NCBI GenBank assembly: GCA_027483535.1
Contig: JAIXUN010000002.1
Coordinates: forward strand, 1,240,001 to 1,304,000
Length of the DNA stretch: 64,000 nucleotides
Reading direction: 5' to 3'
Source of the DNA: a bacterium
GTDB lineage: Bacteria; Armatimonadota; Fimbriimonadia; Fimbriimonadales; Fimbriimonadaceae
Position 1 is the stretch's first letter. Each line of letters opens with the position of its first letter. This document shows, in pieces, positions 17,001-25,211 of the stretch. The notes below the pieces were generated by a model. That model had not been told where the DNA came from, did not search any database, and saw nothing but the letters and a program-made list of their open reading frames with translations. The position numbers and the translations under genes were made by a program.

Positions 17001-17609
17001 GTGGACAACCAAGGACAAAGAGCCGCGGACCGCACCTTCCACCTCAAGACCGATCCTTCCGAGAAGCTTCCTTGGTCGGCAACTGCCAAATACAAAGCGA
17101 GAACGTTGCCCGATGGTCGACAGTTCGCGATTCGAGACATCACCTGGACTTACCGAATGTCCAAGATGTTCGAACTCAGCAACTCCATTCAGACCAATCC
17201 CGAGCAGCCCAATCCGAATGTCATCTTGGGATCCTTGCCGTTGGGTGATCGACGCAACGAGTGGAAACTGACCTATAAGAAGTCGGACGATACTGACCTC
17301 GCTTGGTCTTGGCAAGAGCTCTTGAACGACTCGACCCATTCCATGGCTCGAACCGCCGGACTTTCCACTACGCTCTTCAAGAAGAGCGGTAGTCCCTTGA
17401 CGCTTTATTACGGCATCGAGCAATCGGACGCTCAGGGCGTCTCGCGAGCAATCGAGCGATGGCACCTGCAGTTCGATCAGCGACCCGGACCCAACCAAGT
17501 CTTCAGCTTGTTCCTGGGCAACCTGAGCTACCAGGGCCAATTGGCGCCGGGAATCGCGCAAGCGAACAACTGGACCGTCAGCCTCAACTATCAGCTCCGA
17601 TTCAAGTAA
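14001..17609 (+). CDS. Large exported beta-rich protein with a repeated module of about 76 residues
   Basis: A 1202-residue protein with a strong ribosome site (AAGGAGG, 13987-13993) and a signal peptide ending near VAVGQQ (residue 27). Residues about 90-133 form a module with SEKVFLNGSLLEAGKDYAID and YASGVVYL, a pattern seen in other large envelope beta proteins. Residues about 258-690 hold six copies of a unit with the core V-x-x-GF-x-RF-x-SL, a charged helix with ER or EA, then GL-x-R, spaced 76-77 residues apart apart from one gap of 96. The rest alternates short polar and hydrophobic strands, with an aromatic-rich C-terminus ending LNYQLRFK, as in outer-membrane barrels. An outer-membrane or surface role is inferred. 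I do not recognise the family. Confidence 0.75.
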   Translation: MTGFRRIALSAAIVLPCPLLTSVAVGQQTPAPVAEEKPLIVPLKDDASTSKEAQGESTKISLGGTPAFDIIQIGTSGPGQPLRRGNVIPKSEKVFLNGSLLEAGKDYAIDYASGVVYLQRSVRTSDSLSVQYRYDNKPVVSTGAAIGGNRALQFGAKPGQAGLIMGLGATERTADGKVMRSNVVGAQNNFSAGAFSLKGAYFSGSREQANVQSGYTLNKHEQIGTAESQDGSSQFLVQQFRAKLGSGTFTADVQDVSKNYVGFDSVKAAGFSDAEAATLQRERGLKRQGFAYDGFKVGKDAALGFDQRTVSDDNASLVWNKYTLKGKTFAFEAGSQSVGQGFTRFNDIREGDRAQLQKEQGMSRNTFNGSLAMAGGTMKIGSFGIDEMASGMGIEKREISFETKKFGFSFGEQTVDKGFTRFGSLPNNERAIYGLEAGLNRQWMAFNVNGIGKDGTANFTRSNVSNNEKNLNAETVTISNKSWSLNHISHRVDQGFGRLGSLQAQERTNSINQIARMYGGQARPEDQGRYFQSDGIDRNYTGLELKGKAGAKYTFESLNVTGAKDRTLSERVAFETKNLRASMRRLDVGKNFGEITRLMTFEQAALGAVPGLRRLDTQFAGSLRKGGNFAFSQVKSEIGKTSFDRTNVSVNQQNLQMAYSERKIEKGFNLMAMLGDAEMGLLNTLNGFSQKDGKLLWTSKTAKLDWNMFESANGFTLEDRRRETLFVEWQVDPTFNFAVARLDAHDLKGSDKLLQESADRISFSKKLGKTTVAYASEGRQMSGLNATATDSRTTTVAVETQVSKATSVRTEQTSTQFADGTSERLSANTVNSTVTKNFGVSITDVNIDRHGDDRDEVKRDYGFWYDFGKGVRLSYGFARQMSGLNSGQATTVWTFGQNAQRVNPNQVNSVQGANVNGTNIGFGSGTTTWDSQPNRTQAFTSLQLSNAKPFGIAPLGLKNTMVNLALDQASDNFMWLRENQLIQVSSMAGKYALGYEYRGQVDNQGQRAADRTFHLKTDPSEKLPWSATAKYKARTLPDGRQFAIRDITWTYRMSKMFELSNSIQTNPEQPNPNVILGSLPLGDRRNEWKLTYKKSDDTDLAWSWQELLNDSTHSMARTAGLSTTLFKKSGSPLTLYYGIEQSDAQGVSRAIERWHLQFDQRPGPNQVFSLFLGNLSYQGQLAPGIAQANNWTVSLNYQLRFK

Positions 17610-17641
17610 GGCGGGTTCCCGTCACTGGGTAAAACCACCCT

Positions 17642-18550
17642 ATGGAAGTTGTTCCTTTTGGTGGATTTGAACGAACCTGCAGACTTGTCGGGAGCAACTT
17701 CGAGGCCCATCTTCCGTTAGAAGTCGGTCCACGTGTTCTTGGCTTCGGACCGATTGGCGGTCCTAACCTTCTAAACGTGTATCAGAAGGACTACGGGATC
17801 AAGGATGACGGCAAGTACCACTCGTACGGTGGACACCGTCTCTGGGTCGCTCCCGAGGAAGCAGGGAAGACTATGATCGCCGATTCTTGCGAGCCCGAAG
17901 TGGAAGAAGTGGATCGCGGGGTGCGAATCGCCTCAGCGATCGATCAGTTCCACACGCAGCGAGAGATCACCGTCCAAGTATCTCCAGATGGCGCCTGCCT
18001 TGTTCTTGAGCACCGTGTCTACAATCGAGGGGCCTATCCGGTAGAACTGGCTCTCTGGGCGATCACGGTCATGGTGACGGATGGAGTTTGCGTCTGGCCG
18101 TTCGAAGATCATGTCCCGCACGCGCAAAAGGTGCTCCCTTCGCAGCCGCTGGTGCGCTGGGGCTACACGGATCTTTCTGATCCTCGCTGGGATCTGGGAC
18201 ACGAATACGGCGCGGTGCAGCAAGCTCAGGGAGAGAGCCAGAAGGTTGGGGTTCTCGTTCCTCAAGGGATTGCGACCTATTCCACCAAGGGTCACACTTT
18301 TGTCAAACGATTCCCGTACGTCGAAGGAAGGTCCTATCCCGATTTTGGAGTCAATTTCGAGGTCTATACACGAGGCGACATGCTAGAAGTGGAATCGCTC
18401 GGACCGAACGAGCGCATTCTTCCCGGAAATTTCGCTTCGCACACTGAGCATTGGTTCCTTCTTGAAAACGAGGTTGCGCCCGCCCCCGGAAAAGATCGTG
18501 CGACGTGGATTCGACAAGTCGCAGAGCGATCAATCGCAAAAATCTCATAA
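17642..18550 (+). CDS. DUF4380-like protein (galactose-mutarotase-type fold)
   Basis: A 302-residue soluble protein with no signal peptide. It contains LPLEVGPRVLGFGPIGGPNLL, then YGGHRLWVAPEEAGKT and near the end FASHTEHWFLLE. These resemble the conserved blocks of DUF4380 proteins, which share the beta-sandwich fold of aldose mutarotases and carbohydrate-binding enzymes. A role on sugars is therefore likely but the substrate is unknown. It starts at ATG 17642, 32 bp after the big exported protein, and is followed 56 bp later by another unknown gene, so the three may be one unit. Confidence 0.65.
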   Translation: MEVVPFGGFERTCRLVGSNFEAHLPLEVGPRVLGFGPIGGPNLLNVYQKDYGIKDDGKYHSYGGHRLWVAPEEAGKTMIADSCEPEVEEVDRGVRIASAIDQFHTQREITVQVSPDGACLVLEHRVYNRGAYPVELALWAITVMVTDGVCVWPFEDHVPHAQKVLPSQPLVRWGYTDLSDPRWDLGHEYGAVQQAQGESQKVGVLVPQGIATYSTKGHTFVKRFPYVEGRSYPDFGVNFEVYTRGDMLEVESLGPNERILPGNFASHTEHWFLLENEVAPAPGKDRATWIRQVAERSIAKIS

Positions 18551-18606
18551 TTCACCCTAAGAATTCATGAAGAAGGAGGCCGCGTCTTCCGAAAAAACAA
18601 GTAGCG

Positions 18607-19395
18607 ATGCGTGCAGACCTGCTCCAATCCGTTTCCATAGCGTGTTACGGAAACGCCTATTTGGCGTCGGGGGAAGATCGTGCGCCAGAGGTCTCTCCAG
18701 GAAACCCGGCTTTCCGCAACATCGCCACCATCGGCTTCGAGCGTGGTCAGGATGGATTGTTCAAGGGCAAGATCGCCGAGAACGTTGCCCCTTGGCTGAA
18801 GCGCATGCAACGAGAGTCCGCCGACGAATTGCGGCTCTACGTAGAGTCGGTGCCCATCGATCCCAAGCAACCTGCCAACTTTGGAATCACGACGGACGGG
18901 GATGCGGGGCTAGAGCTTTGGACTCCCTACTGGTCGCCGAAAGTGATGATGGCTTCCAATTGCCATGCCGCACGGATTTCTTACATCTCCTCGCGTCATT
19001 CCAGGCTGCTTCAAACTTATCGAACGCCCATCGATCAAGAGGCTGAGAAGGTTGTCAAAGAGTCTTGGCAAGCGGCCATGAGCCTAGAAGGTTTGGATAC
19101 TCACACGGAGACGGTGAAAGCGATCTTGACCGAGTATCTGGGCGGCGTTTACAAGTTTGAAGGCTATGAAAAGGCCTTTCCGGAAAGGATGAACAAGAAG
19201 GCCTACGGGCTGGCTTCGTTATCCACTCGGCTCTGCATCCTTATGTCCACCGGCGAATGGACGGGGCCAACTGCTCAAAGAATCGGTGGCGAAGAACTTG
19301 CCCAAGCGACGGCAAAGATCTGGAGCGCGGCATTGCTCGGCTTTAGAACGGCTGTCACCTGGTCGTCTGTGGAAGCGGAATCGGTCGCTGCTTAG
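18607..19395 (+). CDS. Hypothetical protein
   Basis: A 262-residue protein with no signal peptide or clear membrane helix. The N-terminal half is beta/alpha mixed (RADLLQSVSIACYGNAYLA, then RLYVESVPIDP) and the C-terminal half is helical. I recognise no family. The start is unusual: the only strong ribosome site (AAGGAGG, 18573-18579) is 27 bases upstream of the ATG, and the frame has no start codon closer to it. The gene ends with a four-base overlap of the convergent gene at 19392. Confidence 0.6.
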   Translation: MRADLLQSVSIACYGNAYLASGEDRAPEVSPGNPAFRNIATIGFERGQDGLFKGKIAENVAPWLKRMQRESADELRLYVESVPIDPKQPANFGITTDGDAGLELWTPYWSPKVMMASNCHAARISYISSRHSRLLQTYRTPIDQEAEKVVKESWQAAMSLEGLDTHTETVKAILTEYLGGVYKFEGYEKAFPERMNKKAYGLASLSTRLCILMSTGEWTGPTAQRIGGEELAQATAKIWSAALLGFRTAVTWSSVEAESVAA

Positions 19396-20228
19396 TAGGC
19401 GGACTTCCGCACAAGCGGATTCGACCACGTGCCCGTCAGCGTGTACCGTCCCCAAGACGTTCGAGCGGCCTTACCCCGTAGGTTGATCTTTGCGCCCGAA
19501 GCGGTGATCGCGTGGATTCCCGCACTGTGCCTTGGCTCGGCGGCATCTGTAAACGATCCGGCAGCGGTTCCTCGCAGCGCAAGTCGCGTGATGCTTTGAG
19601 TTTTCTCGTTTGGCGCCTCGTTGGAGTTATCCCACCCGATCAAGAAACCATCGTTTTCAACTTCCGCGCCTTCTAACGTCTTGAACGGCATTGGGTTGTA
19701 GGTTTCGAACGAGCCGTGGTTGGATGTTTCGGCCAAGATCACAACCTGATCTGGGTCGTCTACATCGTTCTGAGAGATGCCGCTGTAAGCCCCGTAAAAC
19801 CCAACGGAGGCATCGATCGACTTTTTGGGATCGTTAGGGTCGACGCTGTGTGAGTGTTGTAAATCATCTGCGGCCGGACAGGTGAACGGCTTCGCTTTGT
19901 AGCGCTTCACAAGAGTCACCCACGAGATCGGAACCTTGCCATTCGGGCTCGATGGCTCTCCGTTGGGGCCACTTTCATAGGCGATCGGGTACCGATTGTC
20001 GTTATCCGTCGCGTAGAGCGAAATCGCGCTCTGAGTGTCTTTCATGTGAGCCACGCAGACGGTTTTGTTTCGGGCGTCTAAGGCAATCCGGTACACCGGG
20101 ATCATCAGAACACCAAGCACGGCCGTGACCCCAATGATCCAACGCGCATCCTTCTTGGTCATGTACTGGCTACTCAGGCCGGTATCACCCTCGGGGGCTT
20201 GCGGGTCGTATCGCGTTTCTTCGCTCAT
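19392..20228 (-). CDS. Membrane-anchored prepilin-like (DUF1559-type) protein
   Basis: A 278-residue protein with one membrane segment at about 29-47. It is followed by CVAHMKDTQSAISLYATDND, which matches the first helix after the membrane anchor in the pseudopilin-like proteins of Planctomycetota and Armatimonadota. The C-terminus has RHSAGIHAITASGAK where those proteins carry the H-X9-DG motif; here DG is replaced by SG. The usual prepilin leader (GFTLIE) is missing and a 28-residue cytoplasmic N-terminus stands in its place, so peptidase processing is doubtful. It starts by overlapping the LCP gene stop by four bases, so both are made together. Confidence 0.65.
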   Translation of the reverse strand: MSEETRYDPQAPEGDTGLSSQYMTKKDARWIIGVTAVLGVLMIPVYRIALDARNKTVCVAHMKDTQSAISLYATDNDNRYPIAYESGPNGEPSSPNGKVPISWVTLVKRYKAKPFTCPAADDLQHSHSVDPNDPKKSIDASVGFYGAYSGISQNDVDDPDQVVILAETSNHGSFETYNPMPFKTLEGAEVENDGFLIGWDNSNEAPNEKTQSITRLALRGTAAGSFTDAAEPRHSAGIHAITASGAKINLRGKAARTSWGRYTLTGTWSNPLVRKSAY

Positions 20229-21301
20229 GCTCGTGTGCTCCGGCGTCCAGACTTCATGGTCGCCTCTTCATCTCCAAAAGTGGCGCCTTTAATGAGTGAA
20301 CTCTCTTTGAGCACCTTGGCGGCTTTCGCCCGATCAATCTCCAAGAAAGATCCTCGACCGGGCTTGGTGGGAAGCTGGTTAAGCTTGATCTCGGTCGGAG
20401 GAACCGACCGTCCAAACTTAGCCAGAGCCGCGACCTCAGCGCCAGACAGACCGCCCATCGCCTTGGCACCAAACTCGGCAACCGTCGGCAGGAGGGTCCA
20501 GTTTTGAACCACTTGGCTCTTTAAAGCGACCAGCAACTTCTTCTGCCGCTCTTGTCTCACGAAGTCGCTCCCAGCGTCCTTTCGGAAGCGAACGAAGCAC
20601 ATGGCGTCGTAACCATCAAGGTGTTGCATCCCGGCGGGGATGTCAATGAAGAGCCCGCCCGCTTTGTCGGTGTACTTGAGATGCTTGTCTACGTCGACGG
20701 TCACGCCGCCGATGAGGTCGACAAGATCGACGAACGACTCGTAGTTGATTTCCAGAACGCGATCGATCTTTACGCCAGGAAGGAGATGCTCCACCGCGGT
20801 TTGGGTGAGTTTTGCCTCTTCGCCGCGCTTGGCGATGGCATGGTAGGCATTCATCTTCCTTGCTCGATCACCGGGCAGTTGACACCGGGTATCGCGGGGA
20901 ATGGACACGCCCGTGATCTTCTTATTCACGAAGTCAAGTCGCGCCACCAGCATCATGTCCGATCTCGCCGCGCCCTTCAACACTTGCGTTCCGCCGTAGT
21001 AAAGGTCCTCGTCGCAGCCCAGGATGAGTAGGGTCATGACATCTCGTTCGAAAACGCTCGCGGGTTCCTTGACGAGGAAGACGGGGATGGCCTCTTTGAT
21101 GACCTCGCTGCGCGACAACCAGCCCGCAAGGGTGGACCCGATTAGCACCACGCTAATGAATAGCAGGTAAAAAACGGCTCCAAAGAAGCGGAGAATTGGG
21201 GAGCGCTTAGACTTACGCGACATTTTCTTCGGTCGGGAGGTTGTGGTACCTCCACCCCGTGCAACGCTGTCTCGCTTTGGCTGGTTCCGCTTTGCTGCCA
21301 T
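20225..21301 (-). CDS. LytR-CpsA-Psr (LCP) family protein
   Basis: A 358-residue protein. A basic cytoplasmic N-terminus (about 38 residues, rich in Lys/Arg) leads to a membrane helix at about 40-62. The LCP domain follows: LLILGCDED, RSDMMLVARLD (113-123), GVSIPRDT (131-138) and the arginine-rich lipid-phosphate site CFVRFRKDAGSDFVRQER. LCP enzymes transfer undecaprenyl-phosphate-linked polymers to the cell wall or another acceptor outside the membrane. It lies six bases after the histidine kinase gene and overlaps the prepilin-like gene, so the three form an operon. Confidence 0.9.
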   Translation of the reverse strand: MAAKRNQPKRDSVARGGGTTTSRPKKMSRKSKRSPILRFFGAVFYLLFISVVLIGSTLAGWLSRSEVIKEAIPVFLVKEPASVFERDVMTLLILGCDEDLYYGGTQVLKGAARSDMMLVARLDFVNKKITGVSIPRDTRCQLPGDRARKMNAYHAIAKRGEEAKLTQTAVEHLLPGVKIDRVLEINYESFVDLVDLIGGVTVDVDKHLKYTDKAGGLFIDIPAGMQHLDGYDAMCFVRFRKDAGSDFVRQERQKKLLVALKSQVVQNWTLLPTVAEFGAKAMGGLSGAEVAALAKFGRSVPPTEIKLNQLPTKPGRGSFLEIDRAKAAKVLKESSLIKGATFGDEEATMKSGRRSTRA

Positions 21302-21306
21302 CTAAC

Positions 21307-22611
21307 TTATATCTCGCTCGATGAACGAATGGGGAATTGAACCCGGAACAGAGACCCTTTTCCTAGGTCCGATTCAATATCCATCGTCCCATCGAGACTT
21401 GTGGCGAGTTCTCGCACGATTTTCATGCCCCAACCCGATCCACCGGTTTTATTCCATTGACTCCGGGCGTTGCCTCCAAGAATTCGAGCCGCCGTCTCAG
21501 GCGTCATTCCCGGTCCGGTGTCCTTGACCTCGAGTAAGTGGTGCTCGTTGGTTCTCTTGTAAGAGATTCTGACTTCACCCAGGGGCGGGGCGGCTTGATC
21601 CTGATCTTCGGGGTCCAAAACCAGCTCATCCGGGATGGTTTCTGCCACCGCTTTCACCGCATTGCCGACAAGGTTCTGTACGATCCGAAGGATGAAAAGT
21701 TCATCACAGAGGCATGGACCCACCGCCTCCATTTCGTAGACCATCCGAATGCGCTTCGAACGAGCATCCGTCTCGAAGAAAGCGGCGCTCTTCTGAATGA
21801 TGCCGCTGAGGTCGATCGGCTGAAAATTGGGACGAAGCGACTTACCGGCGCTCATGTCCGAGATCAGCCGCGAGTAACCGACGATGCGATCGACCGACGT
21901 CTTCATGTCCTCAACCAGCGTTGGGAGCATCTCAGAGGCTTCCACAACGGGTTCAGGGGTGGGCACAGAGTTGATCGCGGATTGAAGTTGATCGAGAGAG
22001 AACTCGGCAAAACTTACCGTCGCGTACAGGCTCGCCGCAAGATTGCCGATATCGTGGCTCACCTTTCCCATACCCAGCAGGGTGGAGGCTCGGTTGGATT
22101 CTTCGGTGAGTTTGGAGTTCAAGAACGCCATGGTGGCAACGTTGGCAATGATGTCCAAAACTGCAGCGTCCGAATCGGTAAAGTCGCCCTCACTCTTATT
22201 GAGCAACTGCACCACGCCGATGGGGTCGGTCCCTTCAATCATCAAGGGCGTGGCGACCATGTTCCGAACCACGATGCCCGTCGCCTTTTCAAACGGGTTC
22301 CGCTCGGACTCGGGCTTCTCGGGGAAGACGCGAATTTGCGTTTGTCGAGTTTGGAATGCGCGACCGGCGGTTCCGAAATCGTCGGCCATATCCTTGGATG
22401 GAAGTCGGTGTTCGACGTCTTCTGGAAGGACGTGCTGAAAAACGAGTCGAGAGTGTTGGGGTTCGTGGAGGTAGATGGTTCCCCCGGATGCACCCACCGC
22501 GTCGGTGCAGATTTTGAGAACTTCCTTCAGGAGAAGGTTGAAATCTCCTGTTTCAGAAAGTTTATGTGTCGCGATTTGAACCGCTTTTAGGAGGCGTGTA
22601 TCAGTGGTCAT
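21307..22611 (-). CDS. GAF-domain sensor histidine kinase, cytoplasmic
   Basis: A 434-residue protein starting at ATG 22611. Residues about 20-168 form a GAF domain (ILKICTDAVGASGGTIYL in that area), with no membrane segment. The phospho-acceptor box is GMGKVSHDIGNL (His186). The ATPase part has the N box QNLVGNAVKAV, the G1 box VKDTGPGMTPETA and the G2 box GGSGWGMKIV. No response regulator lies nearby. It heads an operon with the LCP and prepilin-like genes. It may therefore control wall-polymer attachment or an envelope program, though that link is inference from position. Confidence 0.88.
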   Translation of the reverse strand: MTTDTRLLKAVQIATHKLSETGDFNLLLKEVLKICTDAVGASGGTIYLHEPQHSRLVFQHVLPEDVEHRLPSKDMADDFGTAGRAFQTRQTQIRVFPEKPESERNPFEKATGIVVRNMVATPLMIEGTDPIGVVQLLNKSEGDFTDSDAAVLDIIANVATMAFLNSKLTEESNRASTLLGMGKVSHDIGNLAASLYATVSFAEFSLDQLQSAINSVPTPEPVVEASEMLPTLVEDMKTSVDRIVGYSRLISDMSAGKSLRPNFQPIDLSGIIQKSAAFFETDARSKRIRMVYEMEAVGPCLCDELFILRIVQNLVGNAVKAVAETIPDELVLDPEDQDQAAPPLGEVRISYKRTNEHHLLEVKDTGPGMTPETAARILGGNARSQWNKTGGSGWGMKIVRELATSLDGTMDIESDLGKGSLFRVQFPIRSSSEI

Positions 22612-22745
22612 ACGCAAATTCTTCTCAAGTTTGAACCTGTTTAAGTGATCTATCAGTCGCAGGTGTTGCGATGCCGTTTTTATATGCCCGTGCAGGAATT
22701 AATGATTGGAAATTTGGGTCCCGATATCTTTCCCAGGAGCAAATC

Positions 22746-24323
22746 GTGAAACCCCACACGACACAGTTTACTCATCAAGACATACAGTCTCGGCTTGCCA
22801 TGTATCGGATCACCGGGGCCGACCGAATCGCCCTTCGGTCGCTCAAACCATTGTTGGAACGCAACATGGGTTCCATCGTCGACGACTTTTACGAGCACTT
22901 AGCAAAGTTCCCGGAATCCGTCTCAATCATTCAGGGGGCAGGTTCCTCGATAGAGCGACTTAAGAAGACGAATCCGGCCTACTTTGCAGAGATTCTCAAA
23001 GGCGAGTTTGGCGCGTCTTACTTCGATAGCCGCCTTACGGTTGGGGCAGTCCACGCACGAATCGGAATCACACCACTTTGGTTCTTCGCGGGCATGACGA
23101 GCTATGTCGAGTCGGTCTTCCCGGTGATCCTGAAGCACTACCGATTCAGTCCATCGAAAGCTTCGGCGGCTCTCCGAGCGTTCCAAAAGGCGCTCACCCT
23201 CGACCAGGAACTAATCATCGAGGCTTATCTCGAACACGGCTTCATCGCGAAAATTCGGGACGTCGTTGCCGAGGCAGCCGATATCGCGAATCACCTCACC
23301 GTTCAGAGCGACGAGTTGGCCGAGACCGCAGACGCCACCGGACGAGCGACGATGGAAGTTGGTGCCGCCACCGAGCAGGTCGCTCAGGCAGGGACCTCTC
23401 AGGCCGATAGCGCAACCTCTGCCGCCGAGGCCATGAACAAGATTCAGGTGCGAAGCGACCAAATGCTCGAGCGAAGCACCGAGCAAACCCAAGCTTTGGC
23501 CATGGCAAGCGACGCTGTTCGCGAGATCCAGACTGAGGTTTCGCACATTGACGAGGAAGCAAAGATTTGGGAGACCATTCGAGAGCGCATCAACGCAATC
23601 GACGAACTGAGAACCGCCGTCACAAACACGGCAAGCCATGTTCGGGATATGCAGAACCGCTCGAACGCGATTGGCGAGATCGTTGCAACCATTGATGAAA
23701 TCGCTGGACAAACCAACTTGCTTGCGCTCAACGCTGCCATTGAGGCGGCCCGGGCGGGAGAGCAGGGAAGAGGTTTTGCCGTTGTTGCAGACGAAGTTCG
23801 CAAGTTGGCTGAAAAATCCTCCTCAGCAACCAAAGAGATTGGCGATTTGATCTTGGCGATCCAGAAGCAAAGTCAAAGCGCTTCGGAAGCGATGGACCGG
23901 ACGATCAACGACATGGACGCGGTTTTCGAGGTCTCAACGCAATCTGCTGGATGCCTTGAGGTCATTGCCTCCGCTGCCAAGAAAGCGAACAACCTGAACG
24001 ATCGGGTGACCAATGCAATGGGCAACGCGGTGACGGTTGCGGACCTGAACTCGCAACTCCTGAACGAGGTCATCGGCGAAGTTCGCCAAGCGGCTGCCGC
24101 CATCGAGCAAATTGCGGCCGTCGCCGAGGAGAACGCGGCCGCTTCCGAAGAAATGTCGGCTGCCACTCAAGAAAGTTCGGCAATGGTTTCTAGGCTCGTC
24201 GCGGGCGTCGAGAAACTCCGCAACGAGATCACGCGATTGCGTGAAGTCGCGGCCGTTGCCGACCAAGCGGTTCGCAAGGGTGCCTCTAGCGGTGGGGAAT
24301 CCCACCTGAAAATCGCCGCCTAA
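22746..24323 (+). CDS. Globin-coupled methyl-accepting chemotaxis protein
   Basis: A 525-residue soluble chemoreceptor. The GTG at 22746 is chosen because AGGAG lies six bases before it; a longer frame from 22671 has no ribosome site. Residues about 10-165 form a protoglobin domain with the likely haem-binding His103 in [17 protein letters not shown] long coiled coil follows, then the signalling hairpin with [20 protein letters not shown] and [16 protein letters not shown]. There is no membrane helix. Globin-coupled receptors of this kind sense oxygen and drive aerotaxis. No cheA, cheW or other che gene is in this window. It diverges from the kinase operon. Confidence 0.9.
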   Translation: MKPHTTQFTHQDIQSRLAMYRITGADRIALRSLKPLLERNMGSIVDDFYEHLAKFPESVSIIQGAGSSIERLKKTNPAYFAEILKGEFGASYFDSRLTVGAVHARIGITPLWFFAGMTSYVESVFPVILKHYRFSPSKASAALRAFQKALTLDQELIIEAYLEHGFIAKIRDVVAEAADIANHLTVQSDELAETADATGRATMEVGAATEQVAQAGTSQADSATSAAEAMNKIQVRSDQMLERSTEQTQALAMASDAVREIQTEVSHIDEEAKIWETIRERINAIDELRTAVTNTASHVRDMQNRSNAIGEIVATIDEIAGQTNLLALNAAIEAARAGEQGRGFAVVADEVRKLAEKSSSATKEIGDLILAIQKQSQSASEAMDRTINDMDAVFEVSTQSAGCLEVIASAAKKANNLNDRVTNAMGNAVTVADLNSQLLNEVIGEVRQAAAAIEQIAAVAEENAAASEEMSAATQESSAMVSRLVAGVEKLRNEITRLREVAAVADQAVRKGASSGGESHLKIAA

Positions 24324-24335
24324 GCGCACCAAGCC

Positions 24336-25127
24336 TCAACCAAAGCGACCGGAGATGTAATCTTCGGTCTCTTTCTTTTTGGGATACAAGAAAATGTCTT
24401 GGGTAGCACCGAACTCTTTCAGTTCGCCCAGCATGAAGAACGCGGTGAAATCGCTTGCACGCTGAGCTTGTTGCATGTTGTGCGTGACGATGACGATCGT
24501 GTACTTGTCCTTCAGCTCGAAAATGAGATCTTCGATGCGAGAGGTTGCGATGGGGTCCAATGCCGAGCAGGGCTCGTCCATGAGGATGATCTTGGGATCT
24601 ACCGCCAGGGTTCGAGCGATACAAAGCCGTTGCTGCTGACCACCGGAAAGCGCGAGTGCAGACTTCTTCAGGTCGTCCTTCACTTCGTTCCAAAGAGCCG
24701 ATTGCTGAAGGCTGCGCTCGACGATTTCGTCCAGGGTCGCACGATCTCGAACCCCGTGAAGCCGCGGACCGTACGCGATGTTGTCGTAGATCGACATCGG
24801 GAACGGATTCGGCTTTTGGAACACCATGCCGATCTCCTTCCGAAGTGCCACTGGGTCCACGTTCTTGTCGTAAATGTCGTATCCGTCCGTGGTGATCGAA
24901 CCTTCCAGGCGTGTGCCTTCAATAAGGTCGTTCATGCGGTTTAAGCACCGCAAGAAAGTGGACTTACCGCAACCAGAAGGGCCGATAAAGGCGGTGACGC
25001 GATTCTCAGGAATCGTGATGCTCACGTTAAAGAGCGCCTGTTTCTCGCTATAGAAGAAGTTGATGTTCTTCGCGACGATCTTTTCGCGGGTGGCGGTCTC
25101 GCTAGGATTCATGAGCAGGGCCATCAT
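24336..25127 (-). CDS. pstB: Phosphate ABC transporter ATPase
   Basis: A 263-residue ATPase of the high-affinity phosphate importer. Walker A is GPSGCGKST (49-57), the Q-loop is [10 protein letters not shown], the signature LSGGQQQR (160-167), Walker B ILMDEP (181-186) and the switch VTHN. The FQKPNPFP and [10 protein letters not shown] runs are characteristic of PstB. It stands alone: pstS, pstC, pstA and phoU are not in this window, so the other subunits must be elsewhere. The upstream gap carries Pho-box-like repeats. ATG 25127 gives the longest product; ATG 25112 is an alternative. Confidence 0.93.
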   Translation of the reverse strand: MMALLMNPSETATREKIVAKNINFFYSEKQALFNVSITIPENRVTAFIGPSGCGKSTFLRCLNRMNDLIEGTRLEGSITTDGYDIYDKNVDPVALRKEIGMVFQKPNPFPMSIYDNIAYGPRLHGVRDRATLDEIVERSLQQSALWNEVKDDLKKSALALSGGQQQRLCIARTLAVDPKIILMDEPCSALDPIATSRIEDLIFELKDKYTIVIVTHNMQQAQRASDFTAFFMLGELKEFGATQDIFLYPKKKETEDYISGRFG

Positions 25128-25150
25128 GCAGAAACAGGATGGTGGCTATA

Positions 25151-25204
25151 TGTTATCCGATTGTTAGGACCCAGAAGAGTTTGTTAAGAATCGCTGATTG
25201 TTAA
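25151..25204 (-). promoter_or_regulatory. Pho-box-like direct repeats before pstB
   Basis: On the minus strand four TAACA-type repeats lead into pstB, at 25199-25204, 25182-25187, 25162-25166 and 25151-25155. The two nearest the gene are exactly 11 bp apart, the spacing of Bacillus-type PhoP boxes (TTAACA). The other two are 17 and 20 bp apart and are TTAACA in full. Phosphate-starvation control of pstB would be expected. Confidence 0.4.
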
Positions 25205-25211
25205 GAATCTC

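Noticed and set aside
18567-19046. ATG at 18567 right behind a strong ribosome site, opening a 159-codon frame
   Set aside because: The frame overlaps the better supported gene at 18607 in another phase and is rich in Arg and Cys with no pattern, as expected of a shadow. The odd spacing of the true start is noted in the feature instead.
21538-22590. A 350-codon plus-strand frame opposite the histidine kinase
   Set aside because: The minus strand encodes a complete GAF kinase with all boxes; the antisense frame shows no recognisable protein pattern.
24336-25127. pstB as part of a full pst operon in this window
   Set aside because: Neighbours are a chemoreceptor and aroC; no pstS, pstC, pstA or phoU motif is seen.
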